Source: Melieria omissa
Lineage: Eukaryota; Arthropoda; Insecta; Diptera; Ulidiidae
Direction of reading: 5' to 3'
NCBI GenBank assembly: GCA_963971225.1
Contig: OZ020270.1
Location: 27,899,123 to 27,963,122 of the forward strand
Length of the DNA stretch: 64,000 nucleotides
The position numbers and the translations under genes are program-made. The notes beneath the pieces are model-generated. The model saw only the letters and a program-made list of their open reading frames with translations, did not search any database and was not told the DNA's origin. Positions 10,270-21,553 of the stretch are shown here, in pieces. Every line of letters begins with the position of its first letter. Position 1 is the stretch's first letter.

Positions 10270-11556
10270 AATCGGGACACTTGTTTTCTGATATAAAAAT
10301 AAAACGAAGTAATCTAGAATTTTTTTGCAATTTATTTATATTCTTCGGTCTTTAAGGTATGATAGATAGTCCAGATTTATTTATATTTTTTCCTCCGTAT
10401 GCCACCAACCGCACTTTTTGTCAGAGTCCTGCCATACATTTTTGCACGAAAAATTCGTTCACTTTTTTTAGCCCCCCACAACCACTTCCTTCGGAACTCT
10501 TCTTCTGCCGAAACCCTCGCATCACTCTTCTTTAAAATGCCTGTAACTATCGACCACTAGTTTTCGATAGGGCGGAGTTCCGGACTGCTAGGCGGATCAC
10601 ACTCGCGCTATACATATTCCATCCCATATGGAGAATATTCTCTTCATACCACTACAGAGATTCCCTGAAGTAGTGGCAAGTAGCGAAGTCAGGCCAAAAC
10701 AACGGTTTTGATGTGTGGCAACGAATGAGAGGCAGGAGTCTCTTTTCGAAGAATTTTTCCCGGTAAATATTGCCATTGATTGTACCGACTGTTACAAAAG
10801 GGTTTGTTTTAACAACGCACGAACAGATGGCTTGCCAAACCATGGTCTTCTTTGGGAATTTTGCCCTTGATTTCACCTTGTATTCATCAGCAACATCTTG
10901 GGGATTCGTGGCTGTGTAGAAATCTTGCCCAGGTAAAAATTTAATGTTTAATGTCATCAACCATGATCACACCACTGAATTTCGTTAGCAAATTTTCGAA
11001 CAAGTTACGACAACGGTGCTACACGGTGAGATTTCGTTTCGCGTCCCGATCTGGTACTATTTGACCCTTGTAACTCTTCAAGCTTGCTCGCCTCTTGGCA
11101 TTCTGGACGAACGATGACGATTGCTCCACGATTTAAGCCACTGAACGACTTGACATTCGCGGATTTTTTTTAAATGCGGCAATCACTTCCCTCGTGCATC
11201 TAACATTCTTCTGGCCATGGTCACCACCACTACCCGTCTTACGATCAACCCTCAGCCTTTCATTACAATTTTTCAACACTTTACTGCATGTCGATGGTGC
11301 AAAATTTAGCTTTTTTGTAATTCGGCGTATGTATATTGAGGTTGGGATTCGTAGTGTGTTCGTGCAAGATGAGTTTTCTACGTTCGTCTTCGTTTGCCAT
11401 TTTCTCACTAATAAAACAGGTTTTGCAAATTTTATTTACTTGAATATTGAAAACCAAGTCATGGAGTACTTACGTCTAAAATTTTACTTTTCAAAGAGTT
11501 TTATTTTAAAAGATACAGGAGTTTTAAAGTGTCCCGATTTTGGTGTGCACACCCTT
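10253..11556 (-). mobile_element. Tc1/mariner-superfamily element inserted in the P-like gene
   Basis: Inverted ends AAGGGTGTGCACACC, continuing CAAAATCGGGACACTT, occur at both termini with TA on each side (10251-10252, 11557-11558). This is the hallmark of Tc1/mariner insertion. The ends contain a self-complementary GGTGTGCACACC. Length is 1304 bp, the usual size for the superfamily. The internal minus-strand transposase is broken (see separate entry). Confidence 0.88.
10590..11408 (-). pseudogene. Tc1/mariner transposase remnant
   Basis: An N-terminal frame (11408-11133) has a helix-turn-helix-like basic region (IRRITKKLNFAPSTCSKVLK). After frameshifts, frame 10960-10652 carries MVWQAICSC and LFWPDFATCHYF, the region of the second catalytic Asp. 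A further frame around 10570-10600 reads PPSSPELRPIE, the family motif around the last catalytic Glu. Several stops and shifts separate these blocks, so the enzyme is dead. The D/E spacing cannot be measured reliably; the 'FWPD..SCHY' and 'ELRPIE' motifs point to the maT/DD37-type branches. Confidence 0.75.
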
Positions 11557-11569
11557 TACTTTCATAGGA

Positions 11570-11821
11570 TTAAAGTAATGAAGGTAATGCATCATCAAAT
11601 AGTTTCTTTTTTCCAATACATTTCTTTTCAAAATGTTTCTGGCATATGAGTGGCATTTTCAGATTGGAAATGTGGTCATATGACTCTGAGCATTTCAGAA
11701 TCCATTTTTCATATATCTGAGTCCCTTTTTTAGGAAAACGGAAAAATACATCATTTTCGGAAGAATTTCCACAAAATACTATGCAGCACTTGCGTCTATT
11801 CGATGGCATCTTGAATAACAC
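11570..11821 (-). pseudogene. THAP-domain 5' exon of the P-like transposase
   Basis: The minus-strand frame has the C2CH spacing of a THAP zinc finger: CCIVFCG near the start, a conserved W (YEKWILKC) and LICQKHF with Cys and His, then the hydrophobic ALPSL tail. THAP domains bind the DNA ends of P elements. The first ATG with a good N-terminus is at codon 1 or 5 (MPSNRRK). The frame continues toward 10269 once the Tc1-like element at 10253-11556 is removed, with one TAA in between, so this is the amino-terminal part of the same pseudogene. Confidence 0.85.
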
Positions 11822-12484
11822 GATGTATACAGAAAAATTATTAAAAAGAAAGGATAAACCACGTCAAAAATAGAGAAATAATTTTACTTAGACCGAGTCA
11901 AGTCAAGTAAAAGTATTTATAAAAATTTTCAGTTGGGGTCAACCACGTTAAAAAACACTTGCAAAAAACTAAATATTGGAATCAACCACGTCAAAATATT
12001 GAGAAATAGTTTCACTCGGCGCGAGCCCCGTAAAAATATTTGCAGAAATTTTAAGTTGGGATCGACCACGTCTAAATGTTTGCAAGTTTTAAAATCAATC
12101 AATCAAAGCGCAGCATACGCTGACAATCAACCACACAACACAGAGATTCGATTGATATTGACAGACATTTACTTTTCGCAAAGCAGAATGAGCCGACCGG
12201 CACAGTTTGCATCCAAAACGAATTTAGTTGTTCAGCGAGCAATTCAGTTACGCCGACGCAAAAGCTAGATTTGCTGGCGCCGCAGCTATTGGCAATGCGT
12301 ACCACCAAAAAGTATTAAACATAAAGAGTGTGCATCTCGTACAAGCAAAAATTTGAATGCGGGTGCTGATATCGCCACCCGTCTTCTAGATGCGGGGGAT
12401 AGACAACAAGAGAAAACACTTGAAATGACAGCACAATGCTTTGAGCGCAAATCATAGAAACACGAATGCCGCGTCTGTGCTCAC
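11822..12484. repeat. Diverged dispersed repeat (left copy) flanking the hAT MITE
   Basis: Sequence at about 12005-12170 (AAAATATTTGCAGAAATTTT ... GATTCGATTGAT) is a direct, diverged relative of 13908-14040. Motifs resembling TCAACCACGTCAAAATATTG recur at 11940, 11985 and 12065, so the block has internal tandem character. No recognised coding sequence. The 8 bases 12477-12484 (GTGCTCAC) are the target duplication of the hAT MITE. Confidence 0.55.
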
Positions 12485-13150
12485 CAGTGTGCTTACTTCT
12501 ACCACATATGTGGTAGATCTACCACAATTATTTTTAAAATCAAGTTTCTACCACATCTACCACGGAGGGCTTAAAATCTACCACATTTTTGTGGAGCATA
12601 CATTTTTATATTAACCAACCTATTACTACAAGTAAATTAGAACTTTATGTTGTAAAATTTATGTTAGGGCTGAATTGAACATTATAAGTGAAAATGTGCA
12701 AAAAAAACATATGTGGTAGCACTCTCATCACTTCGAAAGCAGTGCACTATAAATAGTTGACAGTTTGACAATTGTTTTGGTGGCATGTGCAATTAAAATG
12801 GAAAAATTTCTAAAAAAGTTGAATCATATTTGCCTTTATTTTTTAGTAACGTTTAGTTTTTAAGAATATCGCATGGCGATGGCAATGCGCTTGGACGGGA
12901 CGAAGTTTTACGACGCGAAGTTGTACCTGCTGCTGAAATTTGCGAGTCCGATCTCCCAAAAAAGAAAAAAATATAGTCAACAATACAAAAACAATGAGAA
13001 GAAACCCGGCACCGGTTAAAGTGCAGAATTGTACAAATGCAATAAAATACAATTAATGTACAATAAAAAAAATCTACCACATTTCATTCAAATCTACCAC
13101 ATTTTTTCATTGGGTCTACCACATAAATGAAAAATTAAGTAAGCACACTG
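12485..13150. mobile_element. hAT-type MITE with promoter-like remnant
   Basis: Ends CAGTGTGCTTACTT and AAGTAAGCACACTG are perfect inverted repeats, flanked by the 8 bp duplication GTGCTCAC (12477-12484, 13151-13158). Near both ends are clusters of TCTACCACAT, probable transposase-binding repeats (six or more copies). Inside, CACTATAAATAG (about 12748) resembles a TATA promoter, and an ATG at 12799 opens a short frame (MEKFLKKLNHICLYFL). This suggests a deletion derivative that kept the promoter and first codons of a hAT transposase. Confidence 0.9.
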
Positions 13151-13158
13151 GTGCTCAC

Positions 13159-14850
13159 TCGTTCATTCTCGCTCAATTGTCCGAAAAGGAGGAAGACGAT
13201 GTGCTGTTGTTCTTGTTGTTGCGCTGGCGAAAAGCTGAAATTGTAAAACGATTTATATTTTCTGGCTGGCTTTTGTTCTTCTTCTATAAGCCTGCACGGC
13301 GTCGCATATTGCTCCTGAACTCACTGCCGACTGTAGTGTGCGCAAAATCATAGAAAAGAAAATAAAATGGCATGGCGACCTATATAATCGCTACAGGCAA
13401 TAAAAAAATAAATAATAAGTAATCAATAAAAATGGAATTGGAAAGAAAAGAAAACGTTTATATTACCCGTAATAATTTTCCGTCTCGTTCTTTGGAACTT
13501 TTCTTACGACCAACATATAATGCTTGTTTCAAAGAACTAAAATAAGAAAATCTAATATTGTAAATTTATGATCACATTCAGGTGTAGAACATTTAAACTA
13601 TTTTTAAACGTAGGCATGTCGTAATACAATTTTTCTTATGACAAAATACTTGTCTTATTATTTCTTTATTTAGTGCTTTCGCCCTATTGAAAGTCAATAG
13701 ACCTATTCAATTATGTTTTTCCATACAATCTTCTAACCCTCCGTTAGATTTCGATAAAAAAAACAAAATTAAAACACGCATCTAATTATTTGTATTTCAA
13801 GTGTTTCACGAATTTTGAAGTCAATATGCCTATCAGTTCATTTTTTTCGTAGTTTTCCCATATTCTCAAAATTGTAATCAAGCATGTGAAAATATAAACA
13901 AATAATTTTACTTCGAACTCGCCACGTAAAAATATTTGCAAACATTTTAAATTGGGATCAACCACCAAATTTTTAAATTAATCAAAGCATTGGCCAGCAA
14001 AAAGCCATACACCACAAAGATTCGATTGATGGTGACATTGCAGCAATGTTGTCAGCAAAACCAATCGCAACACAAAAAAGCATACACACAATAAACGACA
14101 ACACCAAAAACATTACCGAATCCCGAATCATGTTCGTTGAAACGACGATGACGATGCTTTGGTTCGTTGTTTACTCCCCGCTTGCGCTTCGACGAACAAG
14201 ATCGCATACTGTTGAGCGCGAGCAAATTTCCCGCAACCAATGCCTCCGCTCATCTCTTCCCGCCCGCATCAAGAAACACGCTTGACAAATTTTTGAAGAT
14301 GCGTATTCTTTATATTGTATATTCTTTGGCACCACATATTGTCGCCTTAGCAACGATGTGTATGTATCATTCCAAAGAAAATAAAGACTTCATATTCTTT
14401 GATCATACACAAGGATAATTTGTGCGCTGAAATATTTTTAGTGCCGATTCATTTACATCACAATTTCTCAATACATTATTAATTTCAGGTATAACCGATT
14501 AATAAGGTTTATAAAAAAAGCGTTAAATGTTAGCCAGCCTTGAACCCGAGGCGAAATTTGCGAAAAAGAAATTACGGATATCTGATGTGCTGTCTACCTG
14601 TTACACCAAATACAGTACGTGATCGTCGTAACTAAAATCATAAATGTATGTTGCAGAAAAGAATATCAGCAAGCAAGAAAAGAAATTCTAAATTAATTCA
14701 ATCCGGCAAAAGTTCTGGATGAGCACATGCAGATATGTGCGTAAAAAAGCTTTGCGGAAAAAGCTGTAACTCAGAGCTTGAAATGCCGTTTTCGTCGTAT
14801 GGGGCTGGACATCTATATGATGAGTTATCTATGCTTATGTTAAGTAAATA
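13159..14850. other. AT-rich non-coding stretch with dispersed repeats
   Basis: No gene recognised. 13908-14040 is the second copy of the repeat at 12005-12170. The block 14220-14345 (GATGCGTATTCTTTATATTG) resembles 430-545. Open frames at 14046-14418 on both strands overlap each other and contain no domain I can name. The remaining DNA shows no inverted ends that I could pair. Confidence 0.4.
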
Positions 14851-15250
14851 CGTGGGTGGTCCGATAAGTATTAGCCTACAAAAGAAAAACGAAAATTTTG
14901 GAAAAGTGGCGATTTATTTCTCAACGTAGTCTCCTTTCAACTCGATACACTTGACCCAGCGATGGTCCAACTTCTTTAACCTGTCTGAAAAATACGTTTT
15001 CTGGAGGCCTCCGTGCGGCGATAACCTCCTCATTCGACTCAGATTTCTGCTCGGCGAGTGACTTTTTCAAGTTTGGAAACAAAAAAAAGTCACACGGGGC
15101 CAAATCTGGACAATACGGTGGATGGGGCAGCTGTTCGTAGCCTAATGCGACCAATTCGGCGAATCACCGACCGATATTGCTCTTTTTCCATTTTTCTAAA
15201 ATCCGCGGATTTTCCACACGCGGTCAAAACAAAACTACAAATCCAATATG
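14851..15250 (-). mobile_element. Fragment of a mariner (DD34D) element
   Basis: The left end (GGTGGTCCGATAAGT at 14855) looks like an irritans-type mariner terminus read inward. The minus-strand frame 15154-14921 encodes the C-terminal catalytic block LPHPPYCPDLAPCDFFLFPN, with the 'PDLAPxDFFLF' motif holding the third Asp, then degenerates after a frameshift near EEVIAA. The N-terminal two-thirds are absent. No intact right end is visible. Confidence 0.8.
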
Positions 15251-15823
15251 GCTGACATTAGCCGTCTACGAGGATGTACTACACGATAGTAAATTTCTCT
15301 TACGATAGTGGCACCGAGATTTTCCGAGATACTGTCAACTTAGTATTTGGTTTGTATGGGAGGTGGGCATGTCCGTGGGGCGATTGAAGTAATGTTTAGC
15401 GTATTAACTTCTCTTTATAACAAAACATATGTACAAAATTTTATTGTCGTACGACTATTCCTTCTATTTTTGTCCATCGATACCATGCACTCGAGACACT
15501 GTGCGTCGGTCCGATGCAGCACCTCGCAAACGTCTCGCATTTCTTCTGTTTTCTGCTAAGCATTATCCATTGTTATTTTATTGTCCCAGTTAGTGCACTT
15601 CATGCTGGGCTATTATCAAAATAGTTCTCACATTATTAAGATATGTTATTTTTATTTCAAAACTAAACGAGTTTTCAGCAATAAGCAATGGAGAAGCAAT
15701 TTGGTTTTCGGTAAGTAACGTATTATTAGACGCCATGCAAGAATTATTGTCCGTATTAACACATGAATAGGAATTGTAACTGCAAAGTTACAACTATTCA
15801 ATCAATATATTTAGCGTGTTGTA
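15251..15823. other. Non-coding spacer left of the rosa-like element
   Basis: No recognisable gene or repeat boundary. TA at 15822-15823 is the presumed target dinucleotide of the rosa-like mariner. Confidence 0.4.
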
Positions 15824-15997
15824 TAGGGATTTTCATCATGAGCCGAAAAAGTAAATAAAGAAAAAAAATCTATTAAAATTTGAATTTTCATGAAACGTAA
15901 TTATCAAAATAATATTTGGTTTGTGCCATTAGTAATGGAATATGACATCATTCAAATGACCGCCCCGAGCAGCCTGGCAGACCCCGATTCTTTTTAA

Positions 15998-17841
15998 CAC
16001 GTTCGCGGACAGTAAAAATTTCAGTGAGCTGCAAAAATAGACAGTCATTTTTTGTGAAAACTAGTAGTACTATCTGAAATTTGGTTACACATATATTGTT
16101 AGAGTTGTCAGATGATCGTATTTTAACCGTTATATACATTGAATGCTATAGCATTCACGACGATATAGATAAAATTTTCTAACTAGAATGACGTGAATGC
16201 TATACCAGTCATTCATAAAAAACATGAGAAAAAGAGGTTTATAATAATATTTTATTTACTTTATTTATTCAACAAAAGTTCTCTCCTCGTGTACATATAA
16301 CAATATTAAACAATTAAATCCTTAAATTCATGTATATAAGAAATAAAATTCACGTCATTTTGCATCACTATGAAAATTACTGCTATAGCATTCACGTCCG
16401 CGAACGGCTTAAGCAAATTTGTTAATACACAAAAAAATTAAATAATATGAAACTACTTAATGAATCAGTTCCTAATTACTTTGAAATATATAGGGTAAAA
16501 GGTTCGGTTGTGGGCATAGTTCGGTTGTGGGCACCCCTTCGTATCTCTTGATAGAAAGCAGGCTGGGTTTTTTTGACTAAGGCCATTTGTTCATTATGGA
16601 ACCACGATCTTTTTGTGCCAAATACTAAGTCGAACAGACACGCCTGCTTTGTGCTGGGACCATATATATCTTTCTGTGCTTAAAAAATAAGACAAAAATT
16701 TTTTGACACATTTTAAATGGTGTCATAAACCGAAGTGAATCCATCGAGAAGGCGAGTAAAATGCATTTTTATTTAGTTAATTTTTTATACTTTGTGATTC
16801 AATATTGATTACAACCAATATGTTTACCCCGAACAAATTTTTCACTACTTCTCAAAATGGCTGCCAAATTCGGTTGTGGGCACCGCAATTAGTTCGGTTG
16901 TGGGCACCCGTCTTTTAGTGATTTTGTAAGTTTTGGTAAGTTATTTCATCAAAAATGGTCTTTTAACGCATTTTTTGGTTGTTTTAGCTATATCTTCCGA
17001 GGGTAAATAACAAAAATCCTCCGATATTTTTTTAATGTGTTGGATGTAATTTAACATTGTTCTGCAGATAAGCTAACCACAAAATCAACTGCCGCAGCGT
17101 ATGCGATTTCCCAACGCTACAAAAAGAAGGTGGAAGAAAATTTCGGAGACATCAAAGCTGTCGACGGTGGTGTTTTCTTCTTTTTCTTCTTTTCGTGTAT
17201 GTTATCGAATCAGGTTGACTGGTGTTTTCCACCTTCTTCACGTCACAGCACTTGAAGAGTGTTGATTAATTAGGTTGAATTTCATTTTACTTTAAGTCTT
17301 CTTGACAGCCCAGGAGAATGACTTGGTCACTTACATTTTGAAATGCCCGTCCATCTAAAATGTGCCCACATGCGTACCAGCTACTTCACATGCGTGCATT
17401 GTGCCTCAAATAATTAAAACTTAATATTTTTCTATATTCGTGTTGGTTTTTCTTAATATTTCCTCGTTTCCAGCAGATTTTCCAAGGGTGCCCACAACCG
17501 AACCGAAAAAAAATTTTTGTTAAAAATGACTACTTTACAAAATTAAAAAAAAAATTTTCTATTTGACGGAATCGATTTACTTTTGTCATTACTTGTTAGC
17601 TAAGGTTTCTAGCTTTCCATAGATGTCCATATGTCCGATTAAGAAGAACTTGGTAAAAAGTTATGAGCCAAAAACAAAAAGGTGCCCACAACCGGACCCA
17701 TTCCCCTATGCATTACAAACATTTAAGTTTAAAAAAATATAAATGAAAAAAAATTGGCTTTGAAATTTGAATGCTATAGCATTCACGTCATTTTGCATCA
17801 CTATGAAAATGACTGCTATAGCATTCACGTCCGCGAACGTG
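15998..17841. mobile_element. TTAA-flanked element inserted in the rosa transposase (piggyBac-type)
   Basis: Ends CACGTTCGCGGAC (15998) and GTCCGCGAACGTG (to 17841) are inverted and flanked by TTAA (15994-15997, 17842-17845). Removal with one TTAA restores the transposase frame (NNYL continuing into KRIG). GCTATAGCATTCACGTC occurs repeatedly near both ends (16146, 16382, 17771, 17815 and inverted at 16190), probably as subterminal binding sites. A diverged left end of the same family lies at 38672-38735. It carries the 1.2 kb TA element at 16493-17706 and has no transposase of its own. Confidence 0.9.
16493..17706 (+). mobile_element. 1.2 kb TA-flanked element, copy 1
   Basis: Ends GGGTAAAAGGTTCGGTTGTG and (inverted) GGGGAATGGGTCCGGTTGTG lie between TA dinucleotides (16491-16492, 17707-17708). 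A second, near-identical copy in opposite orientation is at 31151-32365. CGGTTGTGGGCACC is repeated four or more times near both ends. An open segment at about 17070-17260 follows a splice-acceptor-like TTCTGCAG and reads KSTAAAYAISQRYKKKVEEN before poly-Phe; it could be a transposase scrap or a captured exon. TA duplication suggests the Tc1/mariner superfamily, but no transposase was identified. Confidence 0.85.
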
Positions 17842-18485
17842 TTAAATAATTGTTGATGACTTTCTTACATATATCAGGCTGTAAGGCGCCAAGAACTGCA
17901 CGTATGTTGTCCCTCAAATGCTCTAGAGTCTGCGGATTGTCTGCATAGACAATCGCGTAGCCCCAAAGAAAAAAGTCCAAAGGGTTCAGATCGCACGATC
18001 TTGACGGCCAATTGGCATCACCAAAACGCGAACTTATGCGTTCATCTAACCTGGTTCGCAATTCTGTCATGTTCGGTCGTATTGTGTGGTATGTAGAGCC
18101 GTCCTGTTGAAACCACATCTCCTCCAGATCCATATCTTTGATCGCTGGCCAGAAATACTCGGTTATCATACGGCCATAACGTTCAGAATTGACGGTAACG
18201 GCCAATAGCAATATTTTTGGTCGGTAGCAATATTTTCGGCCGAACGAGCAGGGCGATTACGTATTGGCCTCTGTACATCTTGTACAGAACCAGTTCGTTC
18301 GAATTTCGCCAATAAATCCGAAATTGTTGACAAAACAGGCCTTCCGTGACGTCCGAAATCCTTCCTTAGTGCGCGAAAAGTGGTGCTCAAATTTTAACCA
18401 TTTTTGTAGTGAATTTTCACTATGTTTACACGTTGAGCGATGCTAAATCGGTCCATTTTCATAAATGGCAAACACTAAACAATAT

Positions 18486-19005
18486 TGTAACGATAAGACA
18501 GTCTGTCGCTGTTCAAAGCAACCCTGTCGCTACGCGCCGTGCTATAATTCAATCTGGCAACGACGGCCGCGATAATAAGGGAAACTTTTAGGCCAACCTG
18601 GCAATGATATAAACTTTTAGTCCAACCTGGCAATGATGGAAACTTTTAGTCCAACCTGGCAATGATGGAAACTTTTAGTCCAACCTGGCAATGATGGCTC
18701 GCGATCATCATGGAAACCTTTAGTCCACTCTGGAATGTGCAAGAACGATCTGCGCGATAACCGGACAGGTATACCAGGCAGCTGGGTACGGCGCACCGAG
18801 TCAGTCTTGGTTCAGACAAGTGAAGGTGCTACACGGAGTAATTAAGCAAATAATTAAGAGTAAAGACAGTAAAGTGTGAAATTGGTGATATAAAGTGATT
18901 GTTGGTTTTCATTGACTGCGTTTAAGAAACTAAGTGTGTTTTGTTAATTTCAAATTGCACAATCCAGTGATACATACTAGCCCACTAGAACCAGCATTCG
19001 TAACA
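18486..19005 (+). repeat. 5' LTR of gypsy A
   Basis: 520 bp, starting TGTAACGATAAGACAG and ending CATTCGTAACA. It contains several tandem copies of a roughly 31 bp unit around 18590-18700 (GGAAACTTTTAGTCCAACC), with more units than the 3' LTR, which explains the length difference. The polypurine/PBS sides place it as the upstream LTR. Confidence 0.92.
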
Positions 19006-19007
19006 TT

Positions 19008-19026
19008 TGGTGTCAGAAGTGGGATT
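19008..19026 (+). promoter_or_regulatory. Primer-binding site, tRNA-Leu type
   Basis: TGGTGTCAGAAGTGGGATT lies two bases after the LTR. It is complementary to the 3' end (CCA plus acceptor/T arm) expected of an insect tRNA-Leu. Copy B has TGGTGTCAGAAG at the same place. The tRNA identity is from memory of tRNA-Leu ends. Confidence 0.7.
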
Positions 19027-20279
19027 GTGGAAAATTGAAAAAAGACAAAAAATTAATAAAATTATAAAAACGCAGAAATGGTTAAACTCGAACTGCTGAA
19101 GGTGGACCAGCTGAAGAAGGAGCTGGCTGCCTGGAATTTGCCGACTGCTGGCGGTAAGGTGGAGTTGCAGCTGCGCTTGCGAGAGGCGTGTGAATCACGA
19201 GGCATCGATTGGGCTGCACACGAGTTCGGAACGCAGGAACAAGAGGCGTCGGCCAAGGTGGAGGAATCGCCTGCGGGTGCTGCGTCGATGCAAACTACGG
19301 CTTCAGCGGCTGCGCCACTGCACGCGTTGGACATGAGCCAGCTAATGGCTGCACTTAAGGGCATGTGAGCGCAGATTGAAACGGGAAATGACAGTGAAGC
19401 TCGAATCTGCGAATCAAAAATAGCTAAAATGGAAACGGCGAACCGGGAAATGTTAGCAAAACTTGAAAATGCAAATCGGGAGTTGTCCAGCAAGCTTCAG
19501 GAAAATTCTACGCGCTTGGAGCAGGAAGTGGAGGAAATCTCGGACAGGATTAATGGGAAAGTCGAGCACCTGGAGACGCGAGTAGAGCACTTGGATAAAC
19601 GAGTCGACGACCTGGATGATTCCCTGAACAAACGTGTTGACGATCTTGATGATTCCCTGAACAGACGAGTTGATAGTCTGGAAGCCTCGGTGAACAGAAA
19701 AATCGACGAGCGGCTTAGAGAGGTACAGCTGCGATTAAGGGTGCAGTCAGTTGAGAAAGGTTTCGCCATAGAAGTGCCTACCTATGATGGTACTACGTCG
19801 TTTGACACATTCAAACTACAATTCGAGTTGGCTGCTTTGGAGAGTCAGTGGACCGATGTTAGGAAAGGTCGGAGACTGATACTGGCTCTAAGAGGTCCTG
19901 CGGCTGAGGTAATAAAATCAGTTCCAGAAAGTTTACGAAGTTTGTATTCTCAAAAATAAACTCAATCGAGATACAGGGTGCTATGTAATACTTTGTCAAA
20001 GTTCGGCTTACTGTAAATAAGAATAATGCGAGCAACAATGATAAGTTTTAGTTGTAAAATTAATGAAAATGTATTAAAAAAGATGAAAAGTAATAAGAAA
20101 TTTAAGAAATAAGCTGAAAGAGTCAAATTTAAAGATAAAAATTCATAAATTTTGCTTTCAAAATGAGAACCAGAATTCGAAAAATTTACAAAAAAAGTAA
20201 ATTTTTCTTTGGTCAATCCTAAGTTTAAAAACAATGCTAAAGTTTCATTAGGACTATATTTGATCGGTAGCGCATTGGG

Positions 20280-20640
20280 TGAGGTGGGAATACGGGTTTT
20301 TATTCTTTTAACGCGACCCGGGCTTGCTGGTAAAACTGCTTTGACTACAACGCCTTTCATTTCCTCCTGATCCTTATTTTTTTATGATCAAAGCTTTTGA
20401 AAAGTGGGTGGCAGTTATTTTTACCGTTGCCTCCATAAGCTTCCTTTTTTTAGTGAATGACGCACAGTCCTGAGTTGACTTTTTCGGCCTTCCTTTTGCC
20501 GCCTTTGATGTCGATGGTTGGTCATCGCTTATGCTATATGCATCTCTTGCATCGAAGTACAAAATTGAATTTGGTACGATTTGCCGCAATCCATTTTAAC
20601 TTGATAGTGCGATAAGTCCTGGATATCTTCTCTTTAGTCG
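20280..20640 (-). pseudogene. Fragment of an unnamed arthropod ORF (GRPKKS...TKKRK type)
   Basis: The minus-strand frame 20589-20374 reads SISDDQPSTSKAAKGRPKKS followed by CASFTKKRKLMEA. Frame 20360 onward gives SPNALPIKYSPNETLALFL. From memory, these blocks resemble the N-terminal part of an uncharacterised protein spread through arthropod genomes. Its C-terminal block (NMSLKIHFLESHLDFFP) appears separately at 28279-28560. Stops and a shift separate the blocks. Biochemical role unknown; the family is probably mobile-element encoded. Confidence 0.45.
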
Positions 20641-20820
20641 TAGATGTTTTGGCTGCAGGCAAACTTCCTTCGACGTAATCAATTCGACGTAACCAGAACG
20701 AACTTCTCCTTTGTCTTCGAAATAGTAAATATTTCAAACAGCTTCGAATTTTTTAAAAACATTTTTGTGCTTCTTCTTCGGTTTAGTTGTAGTGGCGGAG
20801 TTGAAGTGATGTTTAGTTTA

Positions 20821-21553
20821 AGGGAAGGCTCCCCTGGATTTGGACCGAAAAATGGTTTTTTTTTTTTTGCATAAAACGAAGGCTACATATATGTAGAATA
20901 TGTGTGTAAAAGGATTTTTTGATACGACGCGTATTTTCATGGGAGAACACACCTGTCTCACGCGCGCTACGGGACGCTCCACTGCTCTAATTTGCTTCAA
21001 ACGCGTTTATCTCGAAACCATTTTTTCCAATCTAACTGAAATCACCGGAGTTGATCTAATGATCCGATTTTCTTCATCTAAAAACTGCTCGAATGTATTT
21101 GATTTTCTGTATGCCTTGAACCTACAATTTGCATAAATAGTTATTTATTTTTAATTTTTAAATGTGGTTGAAATTAAAAAAAGGTGCAAAAAATTTAACT
21201 TTTTTCTTCAAATATTCATTGTGCAAGAATTTTTCGTTTCAATTTTTTGAGTCTGGTTCAATGCACAGACAATTTTGTTATCTTTAAGTAATGACAATGC
21301 TTTTTGATTTCAGTCCACTACAAGAGGCTGCAGGATTACAGTTCTCGAGCGATGTTTGGCGCGCAGAGGCCTACGGAAATCGCCATTTTGTAGCCGCCAT
21401 TTTGAATTTCATCAAGTTTTTTAACTTTTTAAACTCCTAAATAATAGACGAATTTAATAGTCAAAACCGGAAGTTTGTACGCCTTTTCATTATCCCACAA
21501 AAAAATTACAAACTTTGCCTTATTTTTGCCCAAATCCAGGGGAGCCTTCCCCT
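20821..21553. mobile_element. Small inverted-repeat element inside the gag insertion
   Basis: AGGGAAGGCTCCCCTGGATT at 20821 is repeated in inverted form ending at 21553, with TTTA/TAAA-like flanks. It is about 733 bp, non-coding and AT-rich inside. The flank suggests a short TA-containing target duplication; the superfamily is undetermined. Confidence 0.7.

Larger units (their letters stand above)
15930..18456 (-). pseudogene. rosa-like (DD41D) mariner transposase, copy 1
   Basis: It starts at ATG 18456-18454 (MDRFSIAQRVNIVKIHYKNG, then an in-frame TAA) and continues with the helix-turn-helix block GRPVLSTISDLLAKF and linker. A deletion follows near 18200, then FQQDGSTYHT with the second catalytic Asp. 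WPSRSCDLNPLDFFLWG gives 41 residues between that Asp and the Asp of PLD, hence DD41D. The C-terminus RGGHLNDVIFHY lies at 15930-15995, beyond the TTAA insertion, and matches RGGHLADVVFHY of copy 2. The first catalytic region is missing and stops are present, so it is non-functional. Confidence 0.85.

Noticed and set aside
12843..13080. Two overlapping minus-strand frames in the hAT MITE
   Set aside because: Hydrophobic low-complexity translations of AT-rich DNA inside a non-autonomous element.
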